NCBI GenBank assembly: GCA_009268125.1 | Contig: WBOU01000020.1 | Location: 49,644 to 113,643 of the forward strand | Reading direction: 5' to 3' | Origin: Chloroflexia bacterium SDU3-3 | Lineage (GTDB): Bacteria > Chloroflexota > Chloroflexia > Chloroflexales > Roseiflexaceae | DNA length: 64,000 bases | Shown: piece by piece, positions 33,895 through 42,325 of the stretch | Layout: every line of letters starts with the position of its first letter | Numbering within the stretch: the first letter of the stretch is position 1 | The notes under the pieces: model-generated | The model's database searches: none | Seen by the model: the letters and a program-made list of their open reading frames with translations, nothing else | What the model was told of the DNA's origin: nothing | Made by a program: the position numbers and the translations under genes

Positions 33895-34065
33895 ATGGAC
33901 AGAGAGGAGATACTAGCTTTATTATCATTTTCTGGTGCATAAAGTAGGTACTCCGGCAAAATGAGAGATTCTTCCAATCATCACAGGGAAACATTGTGCC
34001 AGATAGCACACTCGAACAATACTACGAATAATCCACAGTAACAAGCAATTTTTTGCCTTTTTTGC

Positions 34066-34071
34066 TATAAT
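34066..34071 (+). promoter_or_regulatory. Extended -10 promoter of the cysteine hydrolase gene
   Basis: TTTTTTGCTATAATTGCAGC: TGC directly before TATAAT makes an extended -10. It lies 69 bases before ATG 34140. Confidence 0.55.
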
Positions 34072-34139
34072 TGCAGCGATATCATACACATGAGCAGCGC
34101 CAGCCAAGACTCGCGAGCGCAGACCCAAGGAGTACAAAA

Positions 34140-34805
34140 ATGGCCTTTAGCGAAGAACAGATCATCAAAATCGCCAACGAGAAGTATCACCAAGGTTTGG
34201 CCACTTTTGACTACTCCGCTACCAATAGTGCCCTGCTCGTGATAGACATGCAGGATGAGTTTGTCAAACCTGGCTGGACATCATCATGGATCCCAGAAGC
34301 GACACGGCAGGTGCCAAAGATCAAAGCCCTGATCGACTTCTGCCGCCTAAGCAATGTTCCTGTTATCTATACCGTCTTCAGCAAAACCCACGAGTTTCTT
34401 GATCGGCCACAATCTGGATCGTTTATGCCGAATCGATTTCCAGAGCTCGGAAGTGATCCAAGCTGGTTCACCCACGGGAATATCTGGCAGGATCTGAAGC
34501 CAGAGGCTGGGGAGATAATCATTCATAAAAGCTCGTATGGTGCTTTTTTTGACACTCCGCTTGAAACCATTCTGCGGAATATGAAGAAGGAAACCATCAT
34601 CATCTCCGGTACGTTGACCAACTGCTGCTGCGGCGCAACGGCGCGACAAGGTTATGAAAGAGGGTTTAACATCGTGATGGGGGCAGATGTCACCGCAACC
34701 TACACCGAAGAGATGCAGACGGCAGAGCTGAATGCCCTTCGATTTGCCTTTGCCAAGGTTCAGCATTCGGAAGAGATAATGAGAACCCTTGCTAGCAACA
34801 GATAG
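34140..34805 (+). CDS. Isochorismatase-like cysteine hydrolase
   Basis: 221 residues from ATG 34140, with caaggag 8 bases upstream. The catalytic triad of the family is present: Asp36 (LLVIDMQDEF), Lys130 (HKSSYGAFF) and a Cys at 162-164 (TNCCCGATARQGYERG). Members hydrolyse isochorismate, nicotinamide, N-carbamoylsarcosine or ureidoacrylate. The triple cysteine in the nucleophile loop is unusual. Codon use is somewhat more AT-rich than in neighbours, suggesting transfer. Confidence 0.85.
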   Translation: MAFSEEQIIKIANEKYHQGLATFDYSATNSALLVIDMQDEFVKPGWTSSWIPEATRQVPKIKALIDFCRLSNVPVIYTVFSKTHEFLDRPQSGSFMPNRFPELGSDPSWFTHGNIWQDLKPEAGEIIIHKSSYGAFFDTPLETILRNMKKETIIISGTLTNCCCGATARQGYERGFNIVMGADVTATYTEEMQTAELNALRFAFAKVQHSEEIMRTLASNR

Positions 34806-34826
34806 ATCTTGATCGGGAAAAGTTTC

Positions 34827-34932
34827 AACGAGCGAAGCGCACAGCGAGGGCTAGATATCTGGCTCCTATGAACTTGAAGAGGAGGCGATGCAGATGCGCT
34901 TCGCTCGTTCCAGCCCTAAATCGCTACCATAA
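34827..34932 (+). other. 15-bp inverted repeat with an embedded short leader-like ORF
   Basis: AACGAGCGAAGCGCA (34827-34841) and TGCGCTTCGCTCGTT (34895-34909) are exact complements. Between and across the second arm a well-placed gaggagg precedes ATG 34888 of a 14-codon ORF (MQMRFARSSPKSLP) ending at TAA 34932. It could be a gene remnant, a small regulatory peptide or chance. Confidence 0.3.
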
Positions 34933-35051
34933 CGAGGTGACCTCTCCCATGTTTGAGTTCGGCGGCTGAACGGTTTTCAATATATAACATCCATGGCATG
35001 CAGAATGCTCTCGCCAGCGGCAACCGAGCGAACAGCGACAAGGAGGCAGCC

Positions 35052-35909
35052 ATGTTTGAGGAGTACACGCTCTCCCACATCAGCGTGGGCGAAGTGACGC
35101 TGCGCGTGCGCCACGGCGGCGATGGGCCGCCGCTGCTGCTACTGCACGGCCACCCGCAGACCCACGTGATGTGGCACCGGATCGCGCCGCAGCTCGCCCG
35201 CGAGTTCACCGTCGTCGCCCCCGATCTGCGCGGCTATGGCGACAGCTCGAAGCCCGCGACTACCCCCGACCACATGCCATACGCCAAGCGCACCATGGCC
35301 CAGGATCAGGTCGCGCTGATGCAGCAGCTCGGCTTCGAGCAGTTCTCGGTGGCAGGGCACGACCGTGGCGGGCGCTGCGCCTATCGGCTGGCGCTCGACC
35401 ACCCGCAGCGGGTGCGCAAGCTGGCCGTGCTCGACATCATCCCGACGGGCGAGGCATTCCGCCGAGCGGACATGCGCTTCGGGCTGGGGTTCTGGCACTG
35501 GTTCTTCCTGGCCCAGCCCGCCCCGCTGCCCGAGCGGCTCATCGGCGCAAACCCCGACGCCTACTACTTCCGCAGCGGGCGGGAGCGCTTCGACCCAGAG
35601 GCGCTGGCCGACTACCTGCGCTGCTGCCACGACCCCGCCACCATCCACGCCATGTGCGAGGACTACCGGGCGGGCGCGACGGTCGACTACGCCCTGGATG
35701 AGGCAGATCGCGGCAAGCGGCGCATCGCGTGCCCGGTTCTTGCGCTCTGGAGCGCCCAGGGCGAGCTGGAGCAATGGTACGATGTCTGCGCGATATGGCG
35801 AGACTGGGCGGCGGATGTGCGTGGCCAGCACATCGACGCAGGCCACTATCTGGCCGAGGAGGCGCCAGACGAGGTGTACCACGCGCTGCGCAACTTTTTC
35901 GCCGAGTGA
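35052..35909 (+). CDS. Alpha/beta hydrolase, haloacetate-dehalogenase-like
   Basis: 285 residues from ATG 35052, with aaggagg 6 bases upstream; the frame upstream is unsupported. The nucleophile is Asp104 in AGHDRGGRCAYRLALDHP, not Ser. Arg105 and Arg108 follow, and the late DAGHYLAEEAPDE supplies the catalytic His. This combination and the block HGHPQTHVMWHRIAPQLAREFTV closely follow fluoroacetate/haloacetate dehalogenases. Defluorination or dechlorination of a small acid is the likely activity. It is a single gene without a regulator nearby. Confidence 0.85.
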   Translation: MFEEYTLSHISVGEVTLRVRHGGDGPPLLLLHGHPQTHVMWHRIAPQLAREFTVVAPDLRGYGDSSKPATTPDHMPYAKRTMAQDQVALMQQLGFEQFSVAGHDRGGRCAYRLALDHPQRVRKLAVLDIIPTGEAFRRADMRFGLGFWHWFFLAQPAPLPERLIGANPDAYYFRSGRERFDPEALADYLRCCHDPATIHAMCEDYRAGATVDYALDEADRGKRRIACPVLALWSAQGELEQWYDVCAIWRDWAADVRGQHIDAGHYLAEEAPDEVYHALRNFFAE

Positions 35910-36002
35910 GGTGTAGCCAGATCGCTAGACCTGTGCGCAGATACGCGACGATATGTCATTGGTCCACGCTCCAGAGCTGCCCATTATCTACGCCTATCCG
36001 TG

Positions 36003-36008
36003 CTACAA
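36003..36008 (+). promoter_or_regulatory. -10 box with downstream CGTTGGGC word
   Basis: GTGCTACAATGCGGTCGTTGGGC, read in two parts (GTGCTACAATGCGG, then TCGTTGGGC), 113 bases before the start at 36122. Confidence 0.35.
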
Positions 36009-36121
36009 TGCGGTCGTTGGGCAAATCGTCTCGACATTGGCATAGCTCCTACGCTCACAGAAGTATGCCGAAGTCTCGATAACACACTGTACTCCCTATC
36101 TATAAAAAAACGAGTATACCT

Positions 36122-36526
36122 ATGTCAACCGAAGAAAACAAAGCCCTGGTACGCCACTGGATCGAGGACGTGTGGATGAGCAACGATGCCGATTCGGTCG
36201 ATCAGATCTTTGCGCCCAGCTACGCGGTGAACGACAGCCCGTGCCCGCCCGCCATGGTGCGCAGCGCCATGCAGATGCTGCACGCCGCCTTCTCGCCGTT
36301 CACCGCCAGCATCCAAGACCTGCTGGCCGAAGGCGACCGCGTGGCAGTGCGCTGGGTGCTGCGAGGTCACCACAGCGGCGCATTCCGGGGCGTCGCCGCC
36401 ACCGGCCAGCCCGTGGAGCTGAGGGGCACCAACATCTACCGCATCGCCGAAGGCAAGATCGCCAGCAACTACGAGCAGGTAAACGCCGCCGAGGTGGTGC
36501 AGCAGCTGCGCGCCATCCAGCCGTAG
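36122..36526 (+). CDS. Ester-cyclase-like NTF2-fold protein (SnoaL family)
   Basis: A 134-residue protein. MSTEENKALVRHWIEDVW is the typical N-terminal helix, YAVNDSPCPPA the pocket strand and GDRVAVRWVLRGHHSGAFRGVAATGQPVELRGTNIYRIAEGKIA the ester-cyclase signature, where the G-x-x-P/A-T-G-x-x-V block is diagnostic. The reaction is unknown. No conventional ribosome binding site is visible (aaaaaacgagtatacct). Confidence 0.82.
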   Translation: MSTEENKALVRHWIEDVWMSNDADSVDQIFAPSYAVNDSPCPPAMVRSAMQMLHAAFSPFTASIQDLLAEGDRVAVRWVLRGHHSGAFRGVAATGQPVELRGTNIYRIAEGKIASNYEQVNAAEVVQQLRAIQP

Positions 36527-36597
36527 CATCCCGCACCTGGCCTTTGGTACAGAAGCCCCCGCCCCTTCCGCCCGATATGGCCCTGCCCTGGGTGCGC

Positions 36598-36620
36598 TAT
36601 AATACGCACACACGTTTCAC
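36598..36620 (+). promoter_or_regulatory. Promoter sharing the ACGCACA-ACGTT box
   Basis: GCGCTATAATACGCACACACG followed by TTTCAC; the bases after TATAAT match the two modules at 12849 and 13435 at 12 of 13 positions. It lies 34 bases before the TTG start at 36637. Confidence 0.5.
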
Positions 36621-36636
36621 AGAGAAGGAGCGACCC

Positions 36637-37446
36637 TTGGCTAACTTTATCTGCCAGACCTGCGGCACCCAGTTTGCCGATAGCGAGCTGCCACCTGCCG
36701 CCTGCCCGATCTGCCAGGATGAGCGCCAGTATGTGGGGCGAGACGGCCAGCGCTGGACCACGATCGAGCAGCTGCGCGAAAGCCACCACAACCGCTTCGA
36801 GCAGCAGGAGCCGTCGCTCACCGGCATCGGCAGCGAGCCTGGCTTCGCGCTAGGCCAGCGCGCCCTGCTGGTGCAGACCCCCGAGGGCAACGTGCTGTGG
36901 GACTGCATCAGCCTGGTGGATGATGCGACCGTGGCGCAGATCCAGGCTCTGGGCGGCCTGAAAGCTATCGCCATCTCGCACCCGCACTACTACGCCTCCA
37001 TGGTCTCCTGGAGCGAGGCGCTGGGCGGTGTGCCGATCTACCTGCACGCCGACGACCGCCAGTGGGTGATGCGCCCGAGCGAGGCTGTGCGGTTCTGGGA
37101 GGGCGAGACGCTCCAGCTGGTGGATGGCGTGACGCTCATCCGCTGTGGTGGGCATTTCGCGGGCAGCGCGGTGCTGCACTGGGCCGCCGGGGCCGAGGGG
37201 CGCGGCGTGCTGCTCACCGGCGACACCATCCACATCGTGCAAGATCGCCGCTTCGTGAGCTTTATGCGCAGCTACCCCAACCTGATCCCGCTGCCAGCCA
37301 GCGCGGTGCGCCGGATCGTGGCGAAGGTCGAGCCGTTCCCATTTGATCGGATCTACGGCGCGTGGTGGCACCTGCGCATCCTAACCGAGGCCAAGCAGGC
37401 CATCAGCGCATCCGCCGAGCGCTACATCCGCGCGATCAGCGAGTAG
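36637..37446 (+). CDS. MBL-fold protein with N-terminal zinc ribbon
   Basis: 269 residues from a TTG at 36637, with aaggag 6 bases upstream; no ATG lies near. An N-terminal ribbon (CQTCG...CPIC) precedes the metallo-beta-lactamase-like domain. The metal motif is incomplete: SHPHYYASM keeps HxH but lacks the following Asp-His, while GGHFAGSAVLHW and TGDTIHI are present. Hydrolase activity is therefore uncertain. It ends before a terminator hairpin. Confidence 0.75.
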   Translation: MANFICQTCGTQFADSELPPAACPICQDERQYVGRDGQRWTTIEQLRESHHNRFEQQEPSLTGIGSEPGFALGQRALLVQTPEGNVLWDCISLVDDATVAQIQALGGLKAIAISHPHYYASMVSWSEALGGVPIYLHADDRQWVMRPSEAVRFWEGETLQLVDGVTLIRCGGHFAGSAVLHWAAGAEGRGVLLTGDTIHIVQDRRFVSFMRSYPNLIPLPASAVRRIVAKVEPFPFDRIYGAWWHLRILTEAKQAISASAERYIRAISE

Positions 37447-37490
37447 CGCACCCACACCGCCAGATCCGACAGCGGGAAAAGCGAGACGCC

Positions 37491-37520
37491 AAGCCTATCG
37501 AAGCACCATCGATAGGCTTT
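37491..37520 (+). terminator. Rho-independent terminator after MBL gene
   Basis: AAGCCTATCGA (37491-37501) pairs with TCGATAGGCTT (37509-37519) across a 7-base loop and runs into TTTTCG. Confidence 0.75.
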
Positions 37521-37549
37521 TCGCTCACCTAACACTGGCTTTCAGCACT

Positions 37550-37578
37550 TTGACAAACTTGGGTTCGCGGATTATGAT
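37550..37578 (+). promoter_or_regulatory. Sigma-70-type promoter of the ECF transporter operon
   Basis: TTGACA (37550-37555), a 17-base spacer, TATGAT (37573-37578). The GTG start of the ATPase gene follows 33 bases later. I see no TPP, cobalamin or FMN riboswitch in the short leader. Confidence 0.75.
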
Positions 37579-37611
37579 CCTTAACAAACAGACTGATAGA
37601 TACAGAGAGCC

Positions 37612-39210
37612 GTGAGCGACCTCCTTCACATCGACAACCTGAGCTTTCGCTACCGCGCCGCCGACACCCCGTCGCTTAGCGATATCGGCATGGCCGCGCG
37701 CGAGGGCGAGCTGCTGCTGATCGCGGGCGGCAGCGGCAGTGGCAAATCCACCCTGCTGCGCTGCCTGAACGGCCTGATCCCGCGCAGCTACGGCGGCGAG
37801 CTGGCCGGCAGCATCGCGATCGCGGGCCAGAACCCCGCCGATCTCTCGCTGGCCCAGCTGGCCCAGCTGGTGGGCACCGTGCTGCAAGACCCCGACCGAC
37901 AGATCGTGGCTAGCTATGTGGGGCGGCAGGTAGCCTTCGGCCCGGAGAACCTGGGCTGGCCGCGCGAGCGCATCCGCGCCGTGGTGGACGCCACGCTAGA
38001 GCGCCTGGGCATCGCCTACCTGCGCGACCGCGAGACCGCCAACCTCTCCGGCGGCGAGCGCCAGAAGGTCGCCCTGGCCGGGGCGCTCGCCATGAACCCG
38101 CGCATGCTGCTGCTCGACGAGCCGCTGGCCAGCCTCGACCCGGCCTCGGCCCGCGAGGCGCTGGAGCTGTTCCGCGACATCGCGGGCGAGGGCCGCACCG
38201 TGCTGGTGGTCGAGCATCGGGTCGAGGATGTGCTGCATGTGCAGCCCGCCCGCACGTTCTTCCTGCAGCAGGGCCGCGTGGCCTTCGCAGGCCCCACCGG
38301 CGACTTTGTGGCCTTCGCCGACCCCGCCGAGGTGCGGCTGCCCGCCCAGGTGACGCTGCGCAAGATCGCTGCCGACCGCGTGCCCCCTGCGCCGCGCCCC
38401 ACCCCAGGAGCGCCGCTGCTGCAGTTCGAGGACATCCACTTCTCCTACGGCGATGGCCGCAGCATCCTGCGTGGCGTATCGCTCGACATCCGCGAGGGCG
38501 AGGTGGTGGCCATCCTTGGCCCCAACGGCGCGGGCAAGAGCACCCTGCTGCGCCACGGCATCGGCCTGCTGCGCCCCAGCAAGGGCCGCGTGCTGGTGGA
38601 AGGGCAGGACGCCCGCAAATCCACCGTGGCGAAGCTGGCGCGCACGGTGGGCTACGTGTTCCAGAACCCTTCCAACATGCTGTTCGCCCCCACGGTGCGC
38701 GCCGAGCTGAGCTTCGGCCCCAAGAACATCGGGCGCGACATGGCCGCCGTGGAGGCCCAGATCCCCGAGGCGCTGCGACAGGTGGGCCTGGCAGGCTTCG
38801 AGGAGCGCGCCCCGCTGGCGATCTCGTTCGGCCAGCAGAAGCGGCTGAGCATCGCCGCCGTGCTGAGCATGCGGCCCCGCGTGCTGGTGCTGGATGAGCC
38901 AACCGCCGGGCAGGACCACGGCAGCACCGCCGCGCTCATCCGCGCCATCGGCCAGATCGAAGGGCTGGGCGCGACCGTGCTGATCACCCACGACGTGGAC
39001 CTAGCCGTGACCTACGCCACCCGCGTGGTGCTGATGCGCGACGGCCAGATCGAGGCCGACGGCGCACCCGAGCAGGTGTTGGCCAACCGAGCGCTGCTGG
39101 AGCGCTGCCGCGTGCTGCCCACCTCGCTGCTGGAGCTGAACCTGCAGCTGCTGCCCAAGACCGGGCGCTTTCTTCCCCTGGCGCAGCTCGCGCCCTATAT
39201 CGGTGAGTGA
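37612..39210 (+). CDS. ECF transporter fused ATPase (A-A')
   Basis: A 532-residue protein, GTG start. Domain 1 (residues 1-240): Walker A GGSGSGKST, signature LSGGERQ, Walker B LLLDEPLASLD. Domain 2 (about 265-510): Walker A GPNGAGKST, signature SFGQQKR, Walker B VLVLDEPTAGQD. The QDPDRQIV and FQNPSNMLF blocks are the Q-helices of energy-coupling-factor ATPases. A single protein with both domains matches fused types such as YkoD. It energises vitamin import together with the S and T genes directly downstream. Confidence 0.92.
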   Translation: MSDLLHIDNLSFRYRAADTPSLSDIGMAAREGELLLIAGGSGSGKSTLLRCLNGLIPRSYGGELAGSIAIAGQNPADLSLAQLAQLVGTVLQDPDRQIVASYVGRQVAFGPENLGWPRERIRAVVDATLERLGIAYLRDRETANLSGGERQKVALAGALAMNPRMLLLDEPLASLDPASAREALELFRDIAGEGRTVLVVEHRVEDVLHVQPARTFFLQQGRVAFAGPTGDFVAFADPAEVRLPAQVTLRKIAADRVPPAPRPTPGAPLLQFEDIHFSYGDGRSILRGVSLDIREGEVVAILGPNGAGKSTLLRHGIGLLRPSKGRVLVEGQDARKSTVAKLARTVGYVFQNPSNMLFAPTVRAELSFGPKNIGRDMAAVEAQIPEALRQVGLAGFEERAPLAISFGQQKRLSIAAVLSMRPRVLVLDEPTAGQDHGSTAALIRAIGQIEGLGATVLITHDVDLAVTYATRVVLMRDGQIEADGAPEQVLANRALLERCRVLPTSLLELNLQLLPKTGRFLPLAQLAPYIGE

Positions 39211-39278
39211 TCGCACCCGACGAAGCGTGCGCAGATTTTTGTGATACCTGGGCCATACCCCAGGCGAGGAGGTGTGCG

Positions 39279-40187
39279 ATGGCAACCACGACGGCGTCGG
39301 AAAATCAATGGCTGCGCCCGCTCAAGCCGGTGCTGATCGGTCTTGTCGTAGGTATCATCCTGATCCTTATCGGTAATGCCTACACAAAGGCCGAAATCGA
39401 CATTGCGAGGGTGATCCCCTTCCTGATCGTCGGCGCGGCGCTGGTGTACGTCACCATCGCGCTGGTCGGCTCGCCTAAGCTGTGGGCGGTAGGCACGCGC
39501 GAGGTGGTGTTCATGGCCATCGGCGCGGCGCTCTACGGCGTGCTCAGCTGGCTGACCAACAGCATCTTCCAGCTGCCCTCGATCAGCCTCGTCACGCTGC
39601 GGCCCGCCATCGCCATCCCGATCTTCTTCGGGGTGCTGTTTGGCCCGGCGGTCGGCTTCTTCGTGGGATTCGTGGGCAACATCCTGGGCGACGCGCTCAG
39701 CGGCTGGGGCATCTCGCCCACCTGGGACATCGGCAATGGCCTGATCGGGCTGGTGGCCGGGCTGTCGCTGGCCTTCCGCTCGCGCAAGGCCAGCCTGAAC
39801 GTGCTGACCGCGATCATCATCGTAGTCAACCTGCTGCTCACTGTGCTGCTGCTTACCAACCCGAACATTGAGGACCAGATGGGCGGCGGCACCGTGGGCA
39901 CGCTGTGGTGGGTGCCGCTGGTGGTGGTAGTGCTAGCCGCAGGCGTGCGCTTCCTGCTGCGCGGCAAAGAGGAGATCGGCGCGGCGGCGCTGTGGGGCGC
40001 GGTGGCGATCATCATCGGCATCGGCTTCGCGGCCATCGCCGACATCTGGTGGAACGGCTACTCGCTGCTCACCGCGCTGCTGGGCGAGTTCGTACCGGGC
40101 GCTGGCTCGAACCTGGTGAATGCGCTGATCCTGGTGCCGCTGCTGCTGGTGGCCTACCAAGCGGCGCGCGCGCAGAGCGGGCGGTAG
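39279..40187 (+). CDS. ECF transporter substrate-binding S component
   Basis: 302 residues from ATG 39279, with gaggaggt 6 bases upstream. Six or more membrane segments. The block RPAIAIPIFFGVLFGPAVGFFVGFVGNILGDALS is characteristic of S components. It is longer than most S components because of two extra C-terminal helices and a loop near residues 200-215 (TNPNIEDQMGGG). Substrate specificity cannot be read from the sequence; vitamins of the B group are usual. It sits 68 bases after the ATPase gene and 4 before the T gene. Confidence 0.88.
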   Translation: MATTTASENQWLRPLKPVLIGLVVGIILILIGNAYTKAEIDIARVIPFLIVGAALVYVTIALVGSPKLWAVGTREVVFMAIGAALYGVLSWLTNSIFQLPSISLVTLRPAIAIPIFFGVLFGPAVGFFVGFVGNILGDALSGWGISPTWDIGNGLIGLVAGLSLAFRSRKASLNVLTAIIIVVNLLLTVLLLTNPNIEDQMGGGTVGTLWWVPLVVVVLAAGVRFLLRGKEEIGAAALWGAVAIIIGIGFAAIADIWWNGYSLLTALLGEFVPGAGSNLVNALILVPLLLVAYQAARAQSGR

Positions 40188-40191
40188 CACG

Positions 40192-41037
40192 ATGCTGGCG
40201 AGCTTCAACTACAAAGAGCGCGGCACTTTCATCCAGCGGCTCGACCCGCGGTCGCGGCTGATCTTCGCGCTGTGCGCCACCATCGCCACCGTGCTGCTGT
40301 GGGATCTGCGGCTGCTGGCCGTGCCCTTCGGCATCGCGCTCGCGCAGCTGTGGCTCGCCAGGCTCACATGGCGCGAGACGCGGCGGTTCTGGATGGCGGT
40401 CAGCTTCCTGTTCACCTTCATGACGCTGCTCACGCTGCTGACCGGGCGCGGCGGCACCGGCCTGTACAGCGCCGAGCACCCGATCTGGCAGGCCTCGCTC
40501 TTCGGCCTGCCGATCCTGATCAGTGTGGAGCGGCTGGTGTTTGCCGTGGCCCAGCTGGTGCGGCTCTTCACCATGGCCACGCTGGCCATGGTGCTGCCCT
40601 TCACCATCCACCCCGCCGCCTACGGCATCGCCTTCCGGCGGCTAGGCCTGCCCGACAACATCGCGTTCGCGCTCGATCTGGCCATCCGCTTCATCCCCAG
40701 CCTGGGCAACGACTTCATGACTACGCTCGATGCCCAGCGGGCGCGCGGCTACGAGCTAGAGCGGGCCGGCGGCGTGCTGCAGGCCATCCGCAACACCGCG
40801 CCGCTGCTCATCCCGATCACCATTGGGTCTATCCTGAAGGGCGAGGATGTGGTGGATGCGATGAACCTGCACGCCTTTGGCGTGGGGCCGCGCACCTGGG
40901 TGCAGAAGCTGCACTACCGCCCCGCCGACTACGCCGTGATCGCCCTGGGGCTGCTGCTGATGGTCGCCGCCATGGTGCTGGCCGCACGCGGCCTGAACGG
41001 GCTGTGGGTGCCGGGCTGGCTGCTGAGCTCCACCTAA
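40192..41037 (+). CDS. ecfT: ECF transporter transmembrane T component (EcfT)
   Basis: A 281-residue protein. Membrane segments flank the coupling helices, where TTLDAQRARGYELERAGG carries the conserved A-R-G motif that contacts the ATPase. FIQRLDPRSRLIFALC is the typical start. ATG lies 4 bases after the S-component stop, so translation is coupled. With the two upstream genes it makes a complete importer of the dedicated (group I) type. A strong terminator follows. Confidence 0.9.
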   Translation: MLASFNYKERGTFIQRLDPRSRLIFALCATIATVLLWDLRLLAVPFGIALAQLWLARLTWRETRRFWMAVSFLFTFMTLLTLLTGRGGTGLYSAEHPIWQASLFGLPILISVERLVFAVAQLVRLFTMATLAMVLPFTIHPAAYGIAFRRLGLPDNIAFALDLAIRFIPSLGNDFMTTLDAQRARGYELERAGGVLQAIRNTAPLLIPITIGSILKGEDVVDAMNLHAFGVGPRTWVQKLHYRPADYAVIALGLLLMVAAMVLAARGLNGLWVPGWLLSST

Positions 41038-41059
41038 CGCATCCACCGACCCACACAGC

Positions 41060-41104
41060 AAAAAACGCCCTGCGTCGGATCACTCCGACGCAGGGCGTTT
41101 TTTT
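41060..41104. terminator. Bidirectional rho-independent terminator
   Basis: AAAAAACGCCCTGCGTCGGA (41060-41079) is complementary to the sequence 41084-41104, with an A-run on one side and a T-run on the other. It separates ecfT from the converging PAS-STAS gene. Confidence 0.92.
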
Positions 41105-41113
41105 AGTGCCGCA

Positions 41114-42325
41114 CTAGCGCGCCAGCAGGCGCCGCTCGCGCAGGGCGTAGGCGATGCCGTTCTGCAGCGAGCTGAGCGTCACCAGGGCCTGGAAATCCGC
41201 GCCCAGCGTCACCAAGGTCTGCGCCACCTCGGGGCGGATGCCAGTGAGCACGATCTCGGCCCCCAGCAGCTTCACGGCCTGGGCCGCGCGCAGGATCGCG
41301 CCCGCCACCTGGGTGTCCACCACCGGCACACCGGTGATGTCGAGGATGACCGTGCGGGCGTGGTTGTTGCCAACCCCATCCAGCAGCGACTCCATCACCA
41401 TCTGGGCGCGCTGCGAGTCGATCGAGCCGACCAGCGGCATCACCAGCACATCCTCGGAGACGGGGATGACCGGCGTCGAAAGCTCGCGCAGCGCGTGCTG
41501 CTGGGCCTCGATCACCTGCTGCTGCAGCTGCACGCGCTCCTCCTCCTCGTGCTTGCGCTGGGTCACATCCTGAATAGCGCCCATATACTGCTGCACCGAG
41601 CCGTCGGGGGCGCGCAGGAACACGCGCACGTTGTCCTGCAGCCAGATCCAATCGCCGTTCTTGTGCTTCATACGGTAGGCGCAGGCGATCGTCTCATCGT
41701 CTGCGGCGCTCGCGATCTGGCCCAGGATGGCGGCAAAGCTCTGGAAGTCCTCGGGGTGCATCAGAGAGACGATCAGCGAGCTGCCCATCTCCTTGATCTC
41801 CTCGGTGCTGTAGCCCAGGATGTGCCCGATCTGGCCGTTGGCATAGACGTTCTGCTGCGTGACCATATCGAACACATACACCAGCATGGGGTTGAGCGCC
41901 AGCGCGCGCTGCGCCCACTCAAGTGTGCTGCGCCGCTCGGTGGTGTCCTCGACGATACCGCAGTACTGGGTCGGCTTGCCGTCGGCACCGCGCCGGAACA
42001 CCGTGTCGCGGCTGACCAGCCAGCGCCAGTCGCCGTTCTTGTGCTTCATGCGGTACTCGACGGTGCAGACCTCGCCATCGGCGGCGGCCAGAATGTGCCC
42101 CTGGTGCGCGCCCACCACGGGGAAGTCGTCGGGGTTCATCAGGATCGCAAACAGCTGCGACCCCATCGCCTGTATCTCTTCGACCGTGTAGCCCAGGACC
42201 GTTGCTATCTCGCGGTTGGCGAAGACGTTCTGCTGCGTCTCCAGATCATAGACATAGATCAGGTTGGCGCAGCGTTCGAGGATGAGGCGGGCGAAGGCAA
42301 GATCCAAGGTGTCGGTCGTGGTCAT
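41114..42325 (-). CDS. PAS-PAS-STAS stressosome-like sensor (RsbR type)
   Basis: A 403-residue protein. PAS domain 1 (about 8-130, with LIYVYDLETQQNVFAN) and PAS domain 2 (about 138-255, LVYVFDMVTQQNVYAN) are similar to each other, which suggests duplication. A coiled-coil linker (RKHEEEERVQLQQQVIEAQQ) leads into a C-terminal STAS domain. That domain keeps the RsbR-like segments DITGVPVVDTQVAG and LTGIRPEVAQTLVTLG, which hold the phosphorylatable Thr positions of RsbR proteins. The start overlaps the methyltransferase stop by 4 bases (ATGA). No RsbS or RsbT partner is visible. Confidence 0.88.
   Translation of the reverse strand: MTTTDTLDLAFARLILERCANLIYVYDLETQQNVFANREIATVLGYTVEEIQAMGSQLFAILMNPDDFPVVGAHQGHILAAADGEVCTVEYRMKHKNGDWRWLVSRDTVFRRGADGKPTQYCGIVEDTTERRSTLEWAQRALALNPMLVYVFDMVTQQNVYANGQIGHILGYSTEEIKEMGSSLIVSLMHPEDFQSFAAILGQIASAADDETIACAYRMKHKNGDWIWLQDNVRVFLRAPDGSVQQYMGAIQDVTQRKHEEEERVQLQQQVIEAQQHALRELSTPVIPVSEDVLVMPLVGSIDSQRAQMVMESLLDGVGNNHARTVILDITGVPVVDTQVAGAILRAAQAVKLLGAEIVLTGIRPEVAQTLVTLGADFQALVTLSSLQNGIAYALRERRLLAR

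Noticed and set aside
36172..37446. A 424-residue fusion of the ester-cyclase region and MBL protein
   Set aside because: The upstream part is a shadow frame of the ester-cyclase gene; the MBL protein starts at TTG 36637 behind aaggag.
37447..37611. Vitamin riboswitch before the ECF operon
   Set aside because: The region holds a terminator and a promoter very close to the start; no TPP, cobalamin, FMN or biotin box is seen.
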